From contig PCWA01000052.1 of NCBI GenBank assembly GCA_002796125.1, positions 1-34,392 of the forward strand: a stretch of 34,392 nucleotides of DNA, in the 5' to 3' direction. A program made the translations under genes and the position numbers. Source of the DNA: Candidatus Ghiorseimicrobium undicola. GTDB lineage: Bacteria; Omnitrophota; Gorgyraeia; Ghiorseimicrobiales; Ghiorseimicrobiaceae. Positions 1-9,295 of the stretch are shown in pieces (the first letter of the stretch is position 1; each line of letters begins with the position of its first letter). The notes under the pieces are model-generated. The model ran no database searches, was not told the DNA's origin, and saw nothing but the letters and a program-made list of their open reading frames with translations.

Positions 1-828
1 TATGGCAAAGATGGATAACGCCGTCAGCTGCACATAAGGAAAAGGTACCCCCATCGCTGAGGCAAAAATTAAAAGTGAACCGGTAATTAAACAAATAAGG
101 TTTGAAGTAATCAGCCCCAGCGGTACAACCTCTTTGCCAAAAGTATCAATATTGCGCTTACCCAGGAAAAAAGCGCCCAGCCCGAAAAAAGGCGCCACCA
201 GCGCCAAAGCAGGAAGCATTCCTATAAACTTTGCCCCTACCAGCGGCCCTACAGCATTGGCGACATTATTGGTTCCCACGGCAAACGCCCCGTAACAACT
301 GATTATGATTGCTAAATAGCGCAGTTTTTTTTCGTGGGAGAAAATCTTCTGGTATAGCCATAAATTTTTCTCACTGGGAGGATAGATGCGCCGGTAAAGC
401 AAAAAAGTAAGAACAAAAGAAATTGCCGGAAAAGCTATCCAAACCGGGATTATAAATAAAAATGTTTTAAGCTGGATATGCTTGAAATAAAATGCCGCCC
501 CGGTTACCGCTCCAACCGTCACCATGCTCGTGGACTCTGGTATTGCCAAAATATTTGCCAAGGATAAACTTAAAGCCGCGGAAACTAAAATTATCAAAGC
601 CACATTCAAAGTAAGATAATCTTTAGGCAATATCCCCTGGCTTAGAGTCTTTACCACCCCGTTGCCCAAAATAAACGCCCCCAGGATAACAAATACGGTA
701 AATAAAATTACTGCTATACGCCTGCTCAAAATCTTCCCGCCGTAAACCGCGGAAAATGTGGGGGCAATACCGCTTGCCCCCATATTCATCGCAAAAAATA
801 CCGTAATCAAAATAAGGGCTGCCGGCAT
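1..828 (-). CDS. PiT-family anion (phosphate/sulfate) permease, partial (runs off left edge)
   Basis: Minus-strand frame opens with ATG at 828 (MPAALILITVFFAMNMGASGIAPTFSAVYGGKILSRRIA...) and stays open in the parts I translated, including the last codons at 1-75. Hydrophobic, with a PiT-like N-terminal motif. Start overlaps the upstream stop as TAATG. Confidence 0.75.
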   Translation of the reverse strand, partial: MPAALILITVFFAMNMGASGIAPTFSAVYGGKILSRRIAVILFTVFVILGAFILGNGVVKTLSQGILPKDYLTLNVALIILVSAALSLSLANILAIPESTSMVTVGAVTGAAFYFKHIQLKTFLFIIPVWIAFPAISFVLTFLLYRRIYPPSEKNLWLYQKIFSHEKKLRYLAIIISCYGAFAVGTNNVANAVGPLVGAKFIGMLPALALVAPFFGLGAFFLGKRNIDTFGKEVVPLGLITSNLICLITGSLLIFASAMGVPFPYVQLTALSIFAI

Positions 829-1550
829 TAAATTCCAGCCCCCTTATAGTTCTTAAGCGGCCGGGTATGTATACCGCATTCTCCGCCGCATTTGGAAGTG
901 CCTATCCAGCGTCCGGAACGCTCATTTTCATCGCTTGAGATGTGCGTGCAGGGAGCGCATCCCAGAGAACGGTATCCTTCAGCATAAAGCTGATTGACCG
1001 GAACCTGATAGATGGCTAAATACTGCCAAATCTCGCGCTCTTTCCAAATTAATATAGGGTTAAGCTTAATTAACCCCTTGTCTCTTTCCTCTACTTCCTT
1101 ATAATCGGTACGCGTCCTGCCTTCAGTACAACGCAGGCCCGTCACCCAGCAGGTTACATGCATTTCTTCTACTGCGCGCTTTACCGGCTCAACCTTGAGT
1201 ATATCGCAGCATTTATCCGGATCGCTCTTATAAAGGTCATTGGGAATCTTGGCATCACTTTCATAAACTTTTAGTTCCGGATATTTCGCGACTGTGCTCT
1301 GCATAAACCTTTTTGTTTCCTGCGGCTTAAACCGTGTCGTCACAATAAAACCTTTTATCTTAGGGCTAACTCTTTTAGCCAAATCCCAAACTGCGACCGA
1401 GTCCTTGCCTAAGCTATTTGCCACAACCAGGCCGTCTTTATATTTTTTGTAGGCCTCTTCAATTAAGGCAAGCGACCTGTCTACTTTTTCCTTGAAATTA
1501 AGCTTTTCCACTAATTCCTTTAAATCATCCTTGTTCTCTAACAAACCCAT
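828..1550 (-). CDS. cysH: Phosphoadenosine/adenosine phosphosulfate reductase family protein (APS reductase type)
   Basis: Translation has the PP-loop SLGKDSVAVWDL, KCCDILKVEPV and GCAPCT cysteine pairs typical of Fe-S-containing APS reductases. Confidence 0.88.
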   Translation of the reverse strand: MGLLENKDDLKELVEKLNFKEKVDRSLALIEEAYKKYKDGLVVANSLGKDSVAVWDLAKRVSPKIKGFIVTTRFKPQETKRFMQSTVAKYPELKVYESDAKIPNDLYKSDPDKCCDILKVEPVKRAVEEMHVTCWVTGLRCTEGRTRTDYKEVEERDKGLIKLNPILIWKEREIWQYLAIYQVPVNQLYAEGYRSLGCAPCTHISSDENERSGRWIGTSKCGGECGIHTRPLKNYKGAGI

Positions 1551-1574
1551 TTTTTCTTTCCCCTTTCTCTTTAC

Positions 1575-2015
1575 CTAAATAGAATAGACAAAATTTCTTC
1601 TATTAGCCCTTGCTTTTTCTACCAGTTCTTCAAAATTAACACTATCTATCACACTCTTGGTTGCCTCATCCACTCTCTGCCATACCGGACGGAATGCGCA
1701 TCGATATAAATCCCGGCAGCCTTTATATCCGTTTTCTATGCAGGCAATCGGCTCCACATATCCTTCCACAAACCTAACTACATCACCAACCTTTATCTTT
1801 GCCGGGTGCTTAGCCAAAAGGTATCCGCCTATTTTACCCCTTCTGCTTTCTACGAAACCGCCTTTTTTCAGATTAAGCAGAACCTGCTCTAAAAATTTTA
1901 CCGGTATGTCCAGGCGTTTAGCCAAATCATGTATAGTCACAACGCCATTGTTGTAATTTAAGGCCAAATCCAGTATTGTTTTTAAGGCATAATCGCCTTT
2001 ATATGTTATTCTCAC
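1575..2015 (-). CDS. Rrf2-family transcriptional regulator (CymR/IscR-like)
   Basis: MRITYKGDYALKTILDLALNY...FLEQVLLNLKKGGFVESRRGKIGGYLLAKHPAKIKVGDVVRFVEG plus C-terminal cysteines; Rrf2 winged-helix signature. Confidence 0.9.
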   Translation of the reverse strand: MRITYKGDYALKTILDLALNYNNGVVTIHDLAKRLDIPVKFLEQVLLNLKKGGFVESRRGKIGGYLLAKHPAKIKVGDVVRFVEGYVEPIACIENGYKGCRDLYRCAFRPVWQRVDEATKSVIDSVNFEELVEKARANRRNFVYSI

Positions 2016-2134
2016 CCAGCTCTTCCTTCTGTTTGTCTAGATGTTTAGATTATTTTTGTTCCCGATTTCATTCTTAGGATATAAACCATGCCCATTTCCT
2101 AGGAAGGGCTGGGCTCATTTTTACCCTATAATCT

Positions 2135-2177
2135 CTATCATATTGATAGAGTATACATCATATACCAGATTTGTCAA
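2135..2177 (-). promoter_or_regulatory. Sigma70-like promoter with overlapping palindrome upstream of the Rrf2-cysH-PiT operon
   Basis: Minus strand: TTGACA (2177-2172), 16-nt spacer, TATACT (2155-2150), followed by the perfect inverted repeat CTATCA-ATA-TGATAG (2135-2149). Confidence 0.6.
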
Positions 2178-2293
2178 GTAAATTTTAAATTATTTTTTGG
2201 GGAATAATTTTGGACAGGGGATTACTTACAGGCTTTAATATTGAAGTAAATTGCCAGACGGCACCCGAATCTTGCTAGCGGGTATTTTTCCCT

Positions 2294-3679
2294 CTATTTC
2301 TCATTTACATAATTCATGTAAGTCTCAATATCTATTATGCCTTTGTCACAAAGGCTTTTGATGCTACTTTCCATGGAATGCATACCGTATTGGCCGCCTG
2401 TTTGAATCATAGAATCAAGCTGTGAGAAATTCATGCCCCTGATGCAATGGCGTACGGCATCCGTCGCCACAAGGACCTCGGTTGCTACCGCCCTGCCGGA
2501 CTCCAACTTGCTGGGTAATAATAATTGCACAACCAGCCCCTGAAAACAGCGCGAAAGCTGCTGCGCAATCTGACGCTGCTGGTCGGCCGGAAAAACACCA
2601 ATCAGGCGATCGAAGGTCTGCGCGGCATCGGTAGCGTGCAAAGATGACAAAACCAAATGGCCGGTTTCCGAAGCTATTATCGCGGTTTCTATGGTTTCTT
2701 TATCGGACATCTCTCCTACAACTATTACATCGGGATCCTGACGCAATGTGCTCTGGAAACCGGAACTAAAAGAACACGTATCCATACCCACCTCGCGCTG
2801 CTTTATTATGCTTTTTTTGTTCTTGTGTATATATTCTACCGGTTTTTCCAGAGATATTATTATGGCATCCCTGTGGTTATTTATTAAATCAACCATCGCG
2901 GACAATGTCGTGGTCTTTCCTGAGTTAGTCGGCCCGGCTACGACAATAATACCTTTTTTAAGAAAAGCAAAATCGCTTATTATTTGCGGCAGCCTTAAGG
3001 CCTCTACCGTATTGGCATCCGTGGGAATAAAACGAAAAGCTGCCTCAACATTTCCCATTTGTTGGTGTACGTTAACGCGAAAACGTAAATCGGCGACAGG
3101 ATTAAATGCCAAATCAAGCTCTTTACCTTTTTCAAATATGGCAATTTGCTCCCGGCTTAAAATACTGTAAATAACATTTTTTAAGTCGGTCCTGTTAAAA
3201 GCCGGTACCTCCATTTTAACCAGCCGTCCGGCAACCCGCATAACCGGAGACAAACCGCAAGAAAGATGTATATCGGAAGCCTTATGCTCGACCGCTGTCT
3301 GCAGTATTCTTACAATATCCAGATGTTCAACAATCTTGGATATCTCTTGCACGTCTTCCGGTTTAATTTGTACAAATTGCACCCCGATATTGTATTGCCT
3401 TTTAAATTCCAGCTCTTCAACCCGGACAATTTTAGAAATCGCTTCAATATTGCGGCCGAGGCCGGGCAGGCTTAAAGTCAGCTTTATATCCGCGTCAATG
3501 GGTAAAACTTCACTGCTTTCAAAAAGCACTCCACCGACACTTATATCCTGAGTTAGAGTAGCAACAACATCACTTTTTCTACCGTCACTAAAAAGAATCT
3601 GGTAATTCATAGGCAACTGGTAATAAATCCTGATATTTTTTCTTGCTAGCCTGCCTAAATCGTTTTTGATATCTGCCAT
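2294..3679 (-). CDS. PilZ-PilT fusion: N-terminal PilZ domain and PilT-type twitching motility ATPase
   Basis: N-terminus has RKNIR (RxxxR) and DISVGG (DxSxGG). Downstream has SDIHLSCGLSPVMRVAGRL, Walker A GPTNSGKTTT, DPDVIVVGEMSDKETIETAI and SSLHATDAAQTFDR. Confidence 0.92.
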   Translation of the reverse strand: MADIKNDLGRLARKNIRIYYQLPMNYQILFSDGRKSDVVATLTQDISVGGVLFESSEVLPIDADIKLTLSLPGLGRNIEAISKIVRVEELEFKRQYNIGVQFVQIKPEDVQEISKIVEHLDIVRILQTAVEHKASDIHLSCGLSPVMRVAGRLVKMEVPAFNRTDLKNVIYSILSREQIAIFEKGKELDLAFNPVADLRFRVNVHQQMGNVEAAFRFIPTDANTVEALRLPQIISDFAFLKKGIIVVAGPTNSGKTTTLSAMVDLINNHRDAIIISLEKPVEYIHKNKKSIIKQREVGMDTCSFSSGFQSTLRQDPDVIVVGEMSDKETIETAIIASETGHLVLSSLHATDAAQTFDRLIGVFPADQQRQIAQQLSRCFQGLVVQLLLPSKLESGRAVATEVLVATDAVRHCIRGMNFSQLDSMIQTGGQYGMHSMESSIKSLCDKGIIDIETYMNYVNEK

Positions 3680-3717
3680 CTCAACCCTCCAAATTAAATA
3701 TAACTGCTTTTATTTTA

Positions 3718-4881
3718 TCATTTTTTAGCAGAAGATATAAAACTTCCTACGCGCGATAGCGCTTCTTTTAATTTTTCAATATCGCAAGCATAAGATATGC
3801 GGATAAATTCATTGCCGTTTTTACCAAAGGCCGTCCCGGGCACAACCGCGACTTTTTCTTTATCCAGTAATTTTTTCGCGAAGTCTAATGAGGTCATCCC
3901 GGTATCTTTTACGGAAGCGAACGCGTAGAACGCGCCATCAGGCTTCAGGCAGCTAAGGCCCAAATTATTCAGGCCGTCAACTACAAAATCTCTTCGCCTT
4001 TTATATTCTTTTTTCATGTGCTCAAGCGCGCGCCGGCCGGACTGAAGAGCTTCGCATGCGGCAAATTGAGACACCGTAGGAGCGCAAAGCATTGTATATT
4101 GGTGAATTTTAGTCATCGCGGCAATGATCTGGCGCGGGCCGCAGGCATAAGCTATGCGCCAGCCTGTCATGGCATAACCTTTTGAAAAACCATTGAGATA
4201 AACGGTATTCTTTTTTGCTCCCGGTAATACCGCAAAAGGGGTATGGCTAAAGTCATAAGTAAGGTCATCGTATATTTCGTCGGATATACAGATAAGATTA
4301 TTCTGTAAAATTACTTTTTTTAAAGCCTCAAGCTCCTTCTTGGTGTAAGATGCTCCTGTGGGGTTAGAGGGGTAATTGAGAACAACCGCTTTTGTTTTTT
4401 TATCTATTGCTGCTTTTAATAATTCAGAAGTTACTTTGAAGCCATTACTTTGTTTTGTATATATATATTTAGGTATTCCTCCGCATAAGCTTACAACCGG
4501 CCCGTATGAAACATAACTTGGCTGAGGGATTATCACCTTATCTTGCGGGTTAAGCAAGGCCCTTGCGGCTAAATCCAGCCCTTCGGAAACGCCAACGGTA
4601 ATTAATATCTCTTCCTCCGGGTCATATTCTAATTTATAATGGTTCTTTAAAAAACGCGATATTTGAAGGCGCAGCTTATACAGGCCCTTATTTGAAGTAT
4701 AAGTGGTATAACCGTTTTCCAGAGAAAAAATACCCGTTTCTCTAATACTCCACGGGGTGGCGAAATCCGGCTCACCCACGCCCAGAGAAATAACATCTTT
4801 CATCCCCAGCACCAGATCGAAAAATGCCCTAATGCCGGATGGCTGCATATTTTGGACTTTATGTGAAATGATGTCTTTCAT
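3718..4881 (-). CDS. Class I/II PLP-dependent aminotransferase
   Basis: GVGEPDFATPWSIRE, NYPSNPTGASY, ISDEIYDDLTYD, LNGFSKGYAMTGWRIAYACGP motifs. Confidence 0.92.
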   Translation of the reverse strand: MKDIISHKVQNMQPSGIRAFFDLVLGMKDVISLGVGEPDFATPWSIRETGIFSLENGYTTYTSNKGLYKLRLQISRFLKNHYKLEYDPEEEILITVGVSEGLDLAARALLNPQDKVIIPQPSYVSYGPVVSLCGGIPKYIYTKQSNGFKVTSELLKAAIDKKTKAVVLNYPSNPTGASYTKKELEALKKVILQNNLICISDEIYDDLTYDFSHTPFAVLPGAKKNTVYLNGFSKGYAMTGWRIAYACGPRQIIAAMTKIHQYTMLCAPTVSQFAACEALQSGRRALEHMKKEYKRRRDFVVDGLNNLGLSCLKPDGAFYAFASVKDTGMTSLDFAKKLLDKEKVAVVPGTAFGKNGNEFIRISYACDIEKLKEALSRVGSFISSAKK

Positions 4882-4936
4882 GTAATGAGCGCATAATTTA
4901 CGGAGTTCGAAGAACGACGTAAGTTATACGTGCAAT

Positions 4937-5422
4937 TTAATACGAAATATTTATCCTCTTATTCTCTTCCTTATGCTTTAAAATCACTCCGTCTTCTTTA
5001 TATTTTTTTAAAAGAAAATGCGTCACCGTGCCGCGCACATTTTCCATTGGGGCGAGCTTTTCCGAAACAAAATTTGATACCGTATGAATATTTTTGCCTT
5101 CCACCACAAGCAGCAAATCATATGTTCCGGAAATGAGATAACAACTGGCCACTTCAGGAAATTGGTAAATACGTTCGGCGATATGGTCAAAACCAAGGTC
5201 TTTCTGCGGAACCAAATTTACCTCTATTAATGCGCGCACGTAATTTTCTTCATCTCTGACCAATTCTTTATTTATCAACGCGCGGTATTTAAGTATGACA
5301 CCGTCTTTTTCATACTTCTTTATCGCGCTTTTTACGGATTTCACGTCTTTTTTAAGAATTTTCGCGATCTCTTCAGGTTCCAGCCGGGCGTTATTTTCTA
5401 ATAATTCTAATATTTCATCCAT
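4937..5422 (-). CDS. Lrp/AsnC-family transcriptional regulator
   Basis: N-terminal HTH (MDEILELLENNARLEPEEIAKILKKDVKSVKSAIKKYEKDGVILKYRALI) and a RAM-like domain (VASCYLISGTYDLLLVVEGKN). Confidence 0.88.
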   Translation of the reverse strand: MDEILELLENNARLEPEEIAKILKKDVKSVKSAIKKYEKDGVILKYRALINKELVRDEENYVRALIEVNLVPQKDLGFDHIAERIYQFPEVASCYLISGTYDLLLVVEGKNIHTVSNFVSEKLAPMENVRGTVTHFLLKKYKEDGVILKHKEENKRINISY

Positions 5423-5448
5423 ATTACGAGCCTCCTTAAGATTAAGAA

Positions 5449-6135
5449 TTACGGCAAGGCGCGCTTAGAGTTTCCCTTGCAGGCCTTTATGCAAATACCG
5501 CAAATATACTGATTTGCCGGTATCTTCTTTTGGAACGCTTTTAGTTGCTCAAAGCAGCTGATGTGGTCGAAATCTTCACAATTTTCCTTTATCGCATCCG
5601 CAGGACATACTTTAACACAACTGACGCATTCTGCGCAAGTTAAATCTTTGGGTTTATCCACCGCAAGAGGCATATCCGTAAGGATAGTCACCAGCCGGAA
5701 TTGACACCCATATCGCTCATTAACCAAGAGATTATTCCTGCCAATCCAGCCGATACCGGCTAAATAACCCATTCTTTTATGCGATAAATGAGCAGTCTGT
5801 TTTTTCCAATCTAAAATCTGTGAAGCCGGTATGGCAACTGCGCGATGCCCTTTATTTATAACATATTTGGCAACCTTAAGCGCTAATATATCTAAAAAGG
5901 TATTCGTAGTCTTATAATGATGCGAGTAGAGCCGGGTAGGAAGCTCTATTATGGCTGAAACAATAAATGGATTTAAGCTCACCCCTAAACATATGCCCCT
6001 ATTCAAATCCGGCAATACTTCACTATCTATCTCGATTTTATCCTTTTCTTTAGATAAATCTGCCACGCCAAACAACTCCGCCCCTAATCTCAAGGCGCAT
6101 TGCTTTAAATCATCGTAGAGCTCTTTATCATTCAT
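5449..6135 (-). CDS. Epoxyqueuosine reductase-like double [4Fe-4S] protein
   Basis: CAECVSCVKVCPADAIKEN and CGICIKACKG clusters plus HKRMGYLAGIGWIGRNNLLVNERYGCQFRLVTILTDMPL. Shorter than canonical QueG. Confidence 0.7.
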   Translation of the reverse strand: MNDKELYDDLKQCALRLGAELFGVADLSKEKDKIEIDSEVLPDLNRGICLGVSLNPFIVSAIIELPTRLYSHHYKTTNTFLDILALKVAKYVINKGHRAVAIPASQILDWKKQTAHLSHKRMGYLAGIGWIGRNNLLVNERYGCQFRLVTILTDMPLAVDKPKDLTCAECVSCVKVCPADAIKENCEDFDHISCFEQLKAFQKKIPANQYICGICIKACKGNSKRALP

Positions 6136-6151
6136 AACTTAACTCTCTAAA

Positions 6152-8083
6152 TTACTGCTGAAGATCAGCCTCAACAGATATCATCTTGTGCTTCCCAATG
6201 CCAGGCTTATATTCATAGCTCTGTTTTTTAAGCCAAACCATAAGCATGGATATTGCCGCCGGCGTAACACCTGAGATACGCGATGCCTGGCCCAAATTCA
6301 ACGGTTTGAAATTCCCTAATTTCTCCTTTATTTCACGGGACAGGCTGGGGATTAAAGAATAATTTAAGCCAGAGGGCATTTTTATCTTCTCCAGATTTTT
6401 AAAACGCGCTACTTCAACCAACTGCCTTTTTATAAATCCTTCGTATTTTACCTCTATTTCGACATCCTTTAATACCTCCGCGGAAATGCCATGTTTTATG
6501 CCATTTAACTGGATAATCTTTGTAAAATCTATCTTGGGCCTTCTTAGCAGCTCTTTTAAAGTGGCTGATTTACTCAATGCTGCCTCTCCCCATTCCGTAA
6601 GCAGCTTGTTCACAGAATAAGAGGGATTAACGCGCGCCGCGCTTAAAAACGCCATCCCCTTTGATATATCATTCTTCTTTTTCTCGACAAGTAAATAATC
6701 TTTTTTATCTACCAAGCCCAATCCGTAGCCTGTCTTAGCTAAGCGCAAATCAGCATTGTCCTGGCGCAAAATAAGGCGGTATTCCACGCGCGAGGTAAAC
6801 ATGCGGTAAGGCTCATTTGTCCCTTTAGTCGTTAAATCATCAATCAAAACTCCGATATAACTACTGGCCCTGTCTAAAATAAAAGGCTCTCTGTTTTTAA
6901 TATTTAAAGCCGCGTTTATCCCGGCAACCAAGCCTTGAGCGGCCGCTTCTTCATAACCGGTCGTACCGTTAAGCTGTCCGGCCAGATAGAGGTTTTTAAC
7001 TAATTTTGTTTCAAGAGTTGGATAAATCTGGGTCGGCTCAATTACCGTATGCTCTATGGCATAGCCAAAACGGATGACTTTTGCCCTTTCCATGCCTTCT
7101 ATTGAATGCAGCATCTTAAGCTGGGCATCTTCGGGAAGGCTGGTAGATAAACCATTGGGGTAAACTTTTATTGATTCTAACCCCTGCGGCTCTAAAAATA
7201 GCTGGTGGCGTTCCCTATCCGCGAACTTTACTATCTTATCTTCAATTGACGGGCAATAACGCACCCCGCTTGCCTTAATCTTTCCCGAATAAAGAGGCGA
7301 GTATTTTAAATTATCATTAATGATTTTATGGGTTTTTTGATTTGTATAAGCGATATGACAGGGGACCTGCTGTTGAGATAATTCTTTCGTCCGGAATGAG
7401 AATGGCTTGGGCGCTTTGTCTCCATTTTGCACGATTAAGCCTGAATAATCTATTGAATCTTTATCTATCCTCGGGCAGGTGCCGGTTTTAAACCTTAACA
7501 GGTTAAATCCCAATTTTTTAAAATCACGGGCAAGGGCAATAGATGCCGGCTCATCAATTCTGCCTCCTGAAAAAGACTCAAGCCCCCTGTGAATTTTGCC
7601 CCCCAGAAAAGTTCCGGCACAAATTATCACGCATTTGGCGCCAATCTCTTCTTTTTTATCGGTGATTACGCCGCAGACGCGCCCTTTCCTGATAATTAAG
7701 CTTTTTGCTTCCGTTTCTTTTATGACAAGATTTTCCTGAGCTGATACTAACTGCTTCATATGCTCATTGTATTTATACATATCTATCTGTGCGCGCGATG
7801 AATGTACCGCCGCCCCCTTTGAAGCATTAAGGATGCGAAACTGTATACCGCAGGCATCAGCCGCCTCGCCCATTACGCCGCCAAGAGCGTCTATTTCCTT
7901 AACCAGCTGGCCTTTGCCCACGCCGCCGATTGCCGGGTTGCAACTCATCTTCCCTATAGTATCCTGAGATAGAGTCAAAAGCAGTATGCGACAGCCCATT
8001 TTCGCGCCGCTTACCGCCGCCTCAATGCCCGCGTGCCCGGCGCCAACCACTATTATGTCGTATTCATCCATAAAATAACCCAA
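6152..8083 (-). CDS. mnmG: tRNA uridine-5-carboxymethylaminomethyl modification enzyme
   Basis: YDIIVVGAGHAGIEAAVSGAKMGCRILLLTLSQDTIGKMSCNPAIGGVGKGQLVKEIDALGG is the MnmG/GidA signature. True start is probably MDEYDI at about 8071. Confidence 0.97.
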   Translation of the reverse strand: MGYFMDEYDIIVVGAGHAGIEAAVSGAKMGCRILLLTLSQDTIGKMSCNPAIGGVGKGQLVKEIDALGGVMGEAADACGIQFRILNASKGAAVHSSRAQIDMYKYNEHMKQLVSAQENLVIKETEAKSLIIRKGRVCGVITDKKEEIGAKCVIICAGTFLGGKIHRGLESFSGGRIDEPASIALARDFKKLGFNLLRFKTGTCPRIDKDSIDYSGLIVQNGDKAPKPFSFRTKELSQQQVPCHIAYTNQKTHKIINDNLKYSPLYSGKIKASGVRYCPSIEDKIVKFADRERHQLFLEPQGLESIKVYPNGLSTSLPEDAQLKMLHSIEGMERAKVIRFGYAIEHTVIEPTQIYPTLETKLVKNLYLAGQLNGTTGYEEAAAQGLVAGINAALNIKNREPFILDRASSYIGVLIDDLTTKGTNEPYRMFTSRVEYRLILRQDNADLRLAKTGYGLGLVDKKDYLLVEKKKNDISKGMAFLSAARVNPSYSVNKLLTEWGEAALSKSATLKELLRRPKIDFTKIIQLNGIKHGISAEVLKDVEIEVKYEGFIKRQLVEVARFKNLEKIKMPSGLNYSLIPSLSREIKEKLGNFKPLNLGQASRISGVTPAAISMLMVWLKKQSYEYKPGIGKHKMISVEADLQQ

Positions 8084-8343
8084 AACTTATTTACAATACG
8101 AAACCAAAATTCCCTTCTTAAACGAACTTCGTATTTTTCGTTATTATAGAGCAATCACGAAAATAAACAAGGGATTTTTATTGTTAAAGCGTAAAAATTA
8201 TGCTATATTCAAACCGTAGCAGGGCAAGATAACCATAAAACCAGAAGTTCGTATATTAATTGTTGCGCGGCGCAGCGCCGCGGCCGTTTAAGATGGACCG
8301 ATGAGGGTTAAATAAAAAAATTAATGAATTACAGTTCGGCGCC

Positions 8344-8388
8344 GCGCAACGCGGAGCTAAGCATTCGCTTCTTCGCGCTCTGTTGGGC
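8344..8388 (+). other. Short attC-like recombination site (weakest-structured of the left set)
   Basis: R''-like GCGCAAC (8344-8350) and R'-like GTTGGGC (8382-8388). GCGCAAC is the exact reverse complement of GTTGCGC at 8262-8268, as expected for the two ends of one cassette. Confidence 0.45.
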
Positions 8389-8466
8389 CGGGTAGAGATA
8401 TAAAAAAATAACAAAGCTATAAAAATTGGCAAGCGCTGTATAAATAACAGCTTTGGGCGCAGCGCC

Positions 8467-8562
8467 GCCCAACAAATCGCTCAAGCGAAACCGCGCGCCA
8501 ATATGCCGCGAAAAAAGATTTTCGCGCTCTTTACGCGCGGTTCGCTTAGCTCCGCGTTAGAA
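8467..8562 (+). other. attC-like site (integron cassette recombination site)
   Basis: R'' GCCCAAC (8467-8473) and R' GTTAGAA (8556-8562). Imperfect stem AAGCGAAACCGCGCG / CGCGCGGTTCGCTT has one extra unpaired A, i.e. an extrahelical-base arrangement. Confidence 0.78.
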
Positions 8563-8575
8563 GGAGATCAATTAA

Positions 8576-9148
8576 ATGGATAATAAAATAAGAAATATAA
8601 TATTAGCTACAGCAGCAATAATTGCTGTATCTATTTTTAACATTGTTTATTTGAATATATTATCAAATAAAATGGCACTTAGCCCCATATTTTTTGCAAT
8701 ATTAATCATTACTGGCATTAAAATTATTGGGTGGATTATATGCATGTATGGTATATGTTTCCCCATATTTGAACTATCAAAAAATAAAAAAATAATTGCG
8801 ATTTCAACAGTAATAATCACCTATCTAATAAAATTGTTCTTAAACTTTAGATATCTTAATGAAAATAATATAGGAAATATTATTGGAATTGTAGCTTTCT
8901 CCATGATTATGTTTAGTTTATTTATGCGCAGTACAGACGACCTCATTAATAAGCTAATTCTTTTGATAAATAAAAATCTCGTTGATCTTCCTGACAAAGA
9001 AAAAGCATCTTTAATAACAGAAAAACTTAATGAATTTGATGCGGAATATAAAACTGAAAAAATAGATGATTGTAAATACCTCGATGAGCTAGAAAAAATT
9101 TGCACTGAAATAGGTATAGACTTAAAACAAGAACTTAAAAGTAAATAA
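8576..9148 (+). CDS. Cassette-encoded hypothetical membrane protein (about 4 hydrophobic segments, charged C-terminal tail)
   Basis: 190-aa ORF, AAGGAG RBS at 8561, located between two attC-like sites. No family recognised. Confidence 0.75.
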   Translation: MDNKIRNIILATAAIIAVSIFNIVYLNILSNKMALSPIFFAILIITGIKIIGWIICMYGICFPIFELSKNKKIIAISTVIITYLIKLFLNFRYLNENNIGNIIGIVAFSMIMFSLFMRSTDDLINKLILLINKNLVDLPDKEKASLITEKLNEFDAEYKTEKIDDCKYLDELEKICTEIGIDLKQELKSK

Positions 9149-9150
9149 AC

Positions 9151-9227
9151 TTCTAACAAGGCAATCCAGCGGACATTTTTTGCGGTTTTTCAAACCGCAA
9201 AAAACGCCGCTGATTTCTGCGTTATGT
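9151..9227 (+). other. attC-like site (integron cassette recombination site)
   Basis: R'' TTCTAAC (9151-9157), exact reverse complement of the cassette's 5' R' GTTAGAA (8556-8562). Central stem CAGCGG...TTTTTTGCGGTTT / AAACCGCAAAAAA...CCGCTG. Closes with GTTATGT (9221-9227). Confidence 0.8.
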
Positions 9228-9295
9228 TGAAAAATAATAATAAATTAAAACTTTAATATGTTTCCTGCGTTATATTATTATCGGGGGTAATAAAT

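Noticed and set aside
2040-2134. Possible riboswitch in the leader of the Rrf2-cysH operon (GCCCA...TTCCTAGGAA...TGGGC hairpin)
   Set aside because: A hairpin is visible, but no known SAM or other riboswitch consensus could be recognised by eye; left as a plain structured leader.
2262-2291. ACCCG...CGGGT followed by T-run as a terminator
   Set aside because: Orientation fits only a plus-strand transcript, and no plus-strand gene lies upstream; the stem is short.
5449-8083. QueG-like protein plus MnmG as a novel tRNA-modification system
   Set aside because: Probably ordinary neighbouring housekeeping genes; nothing in sequence links them functionally beyond adjacency.
8821-9159. 112-aa minus-strand ORF antisense to the first cassette gene
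   Set aside because: Antisense shadow; the plus ORF has a good RBS, membrane-protein character and correct cassette orientation.
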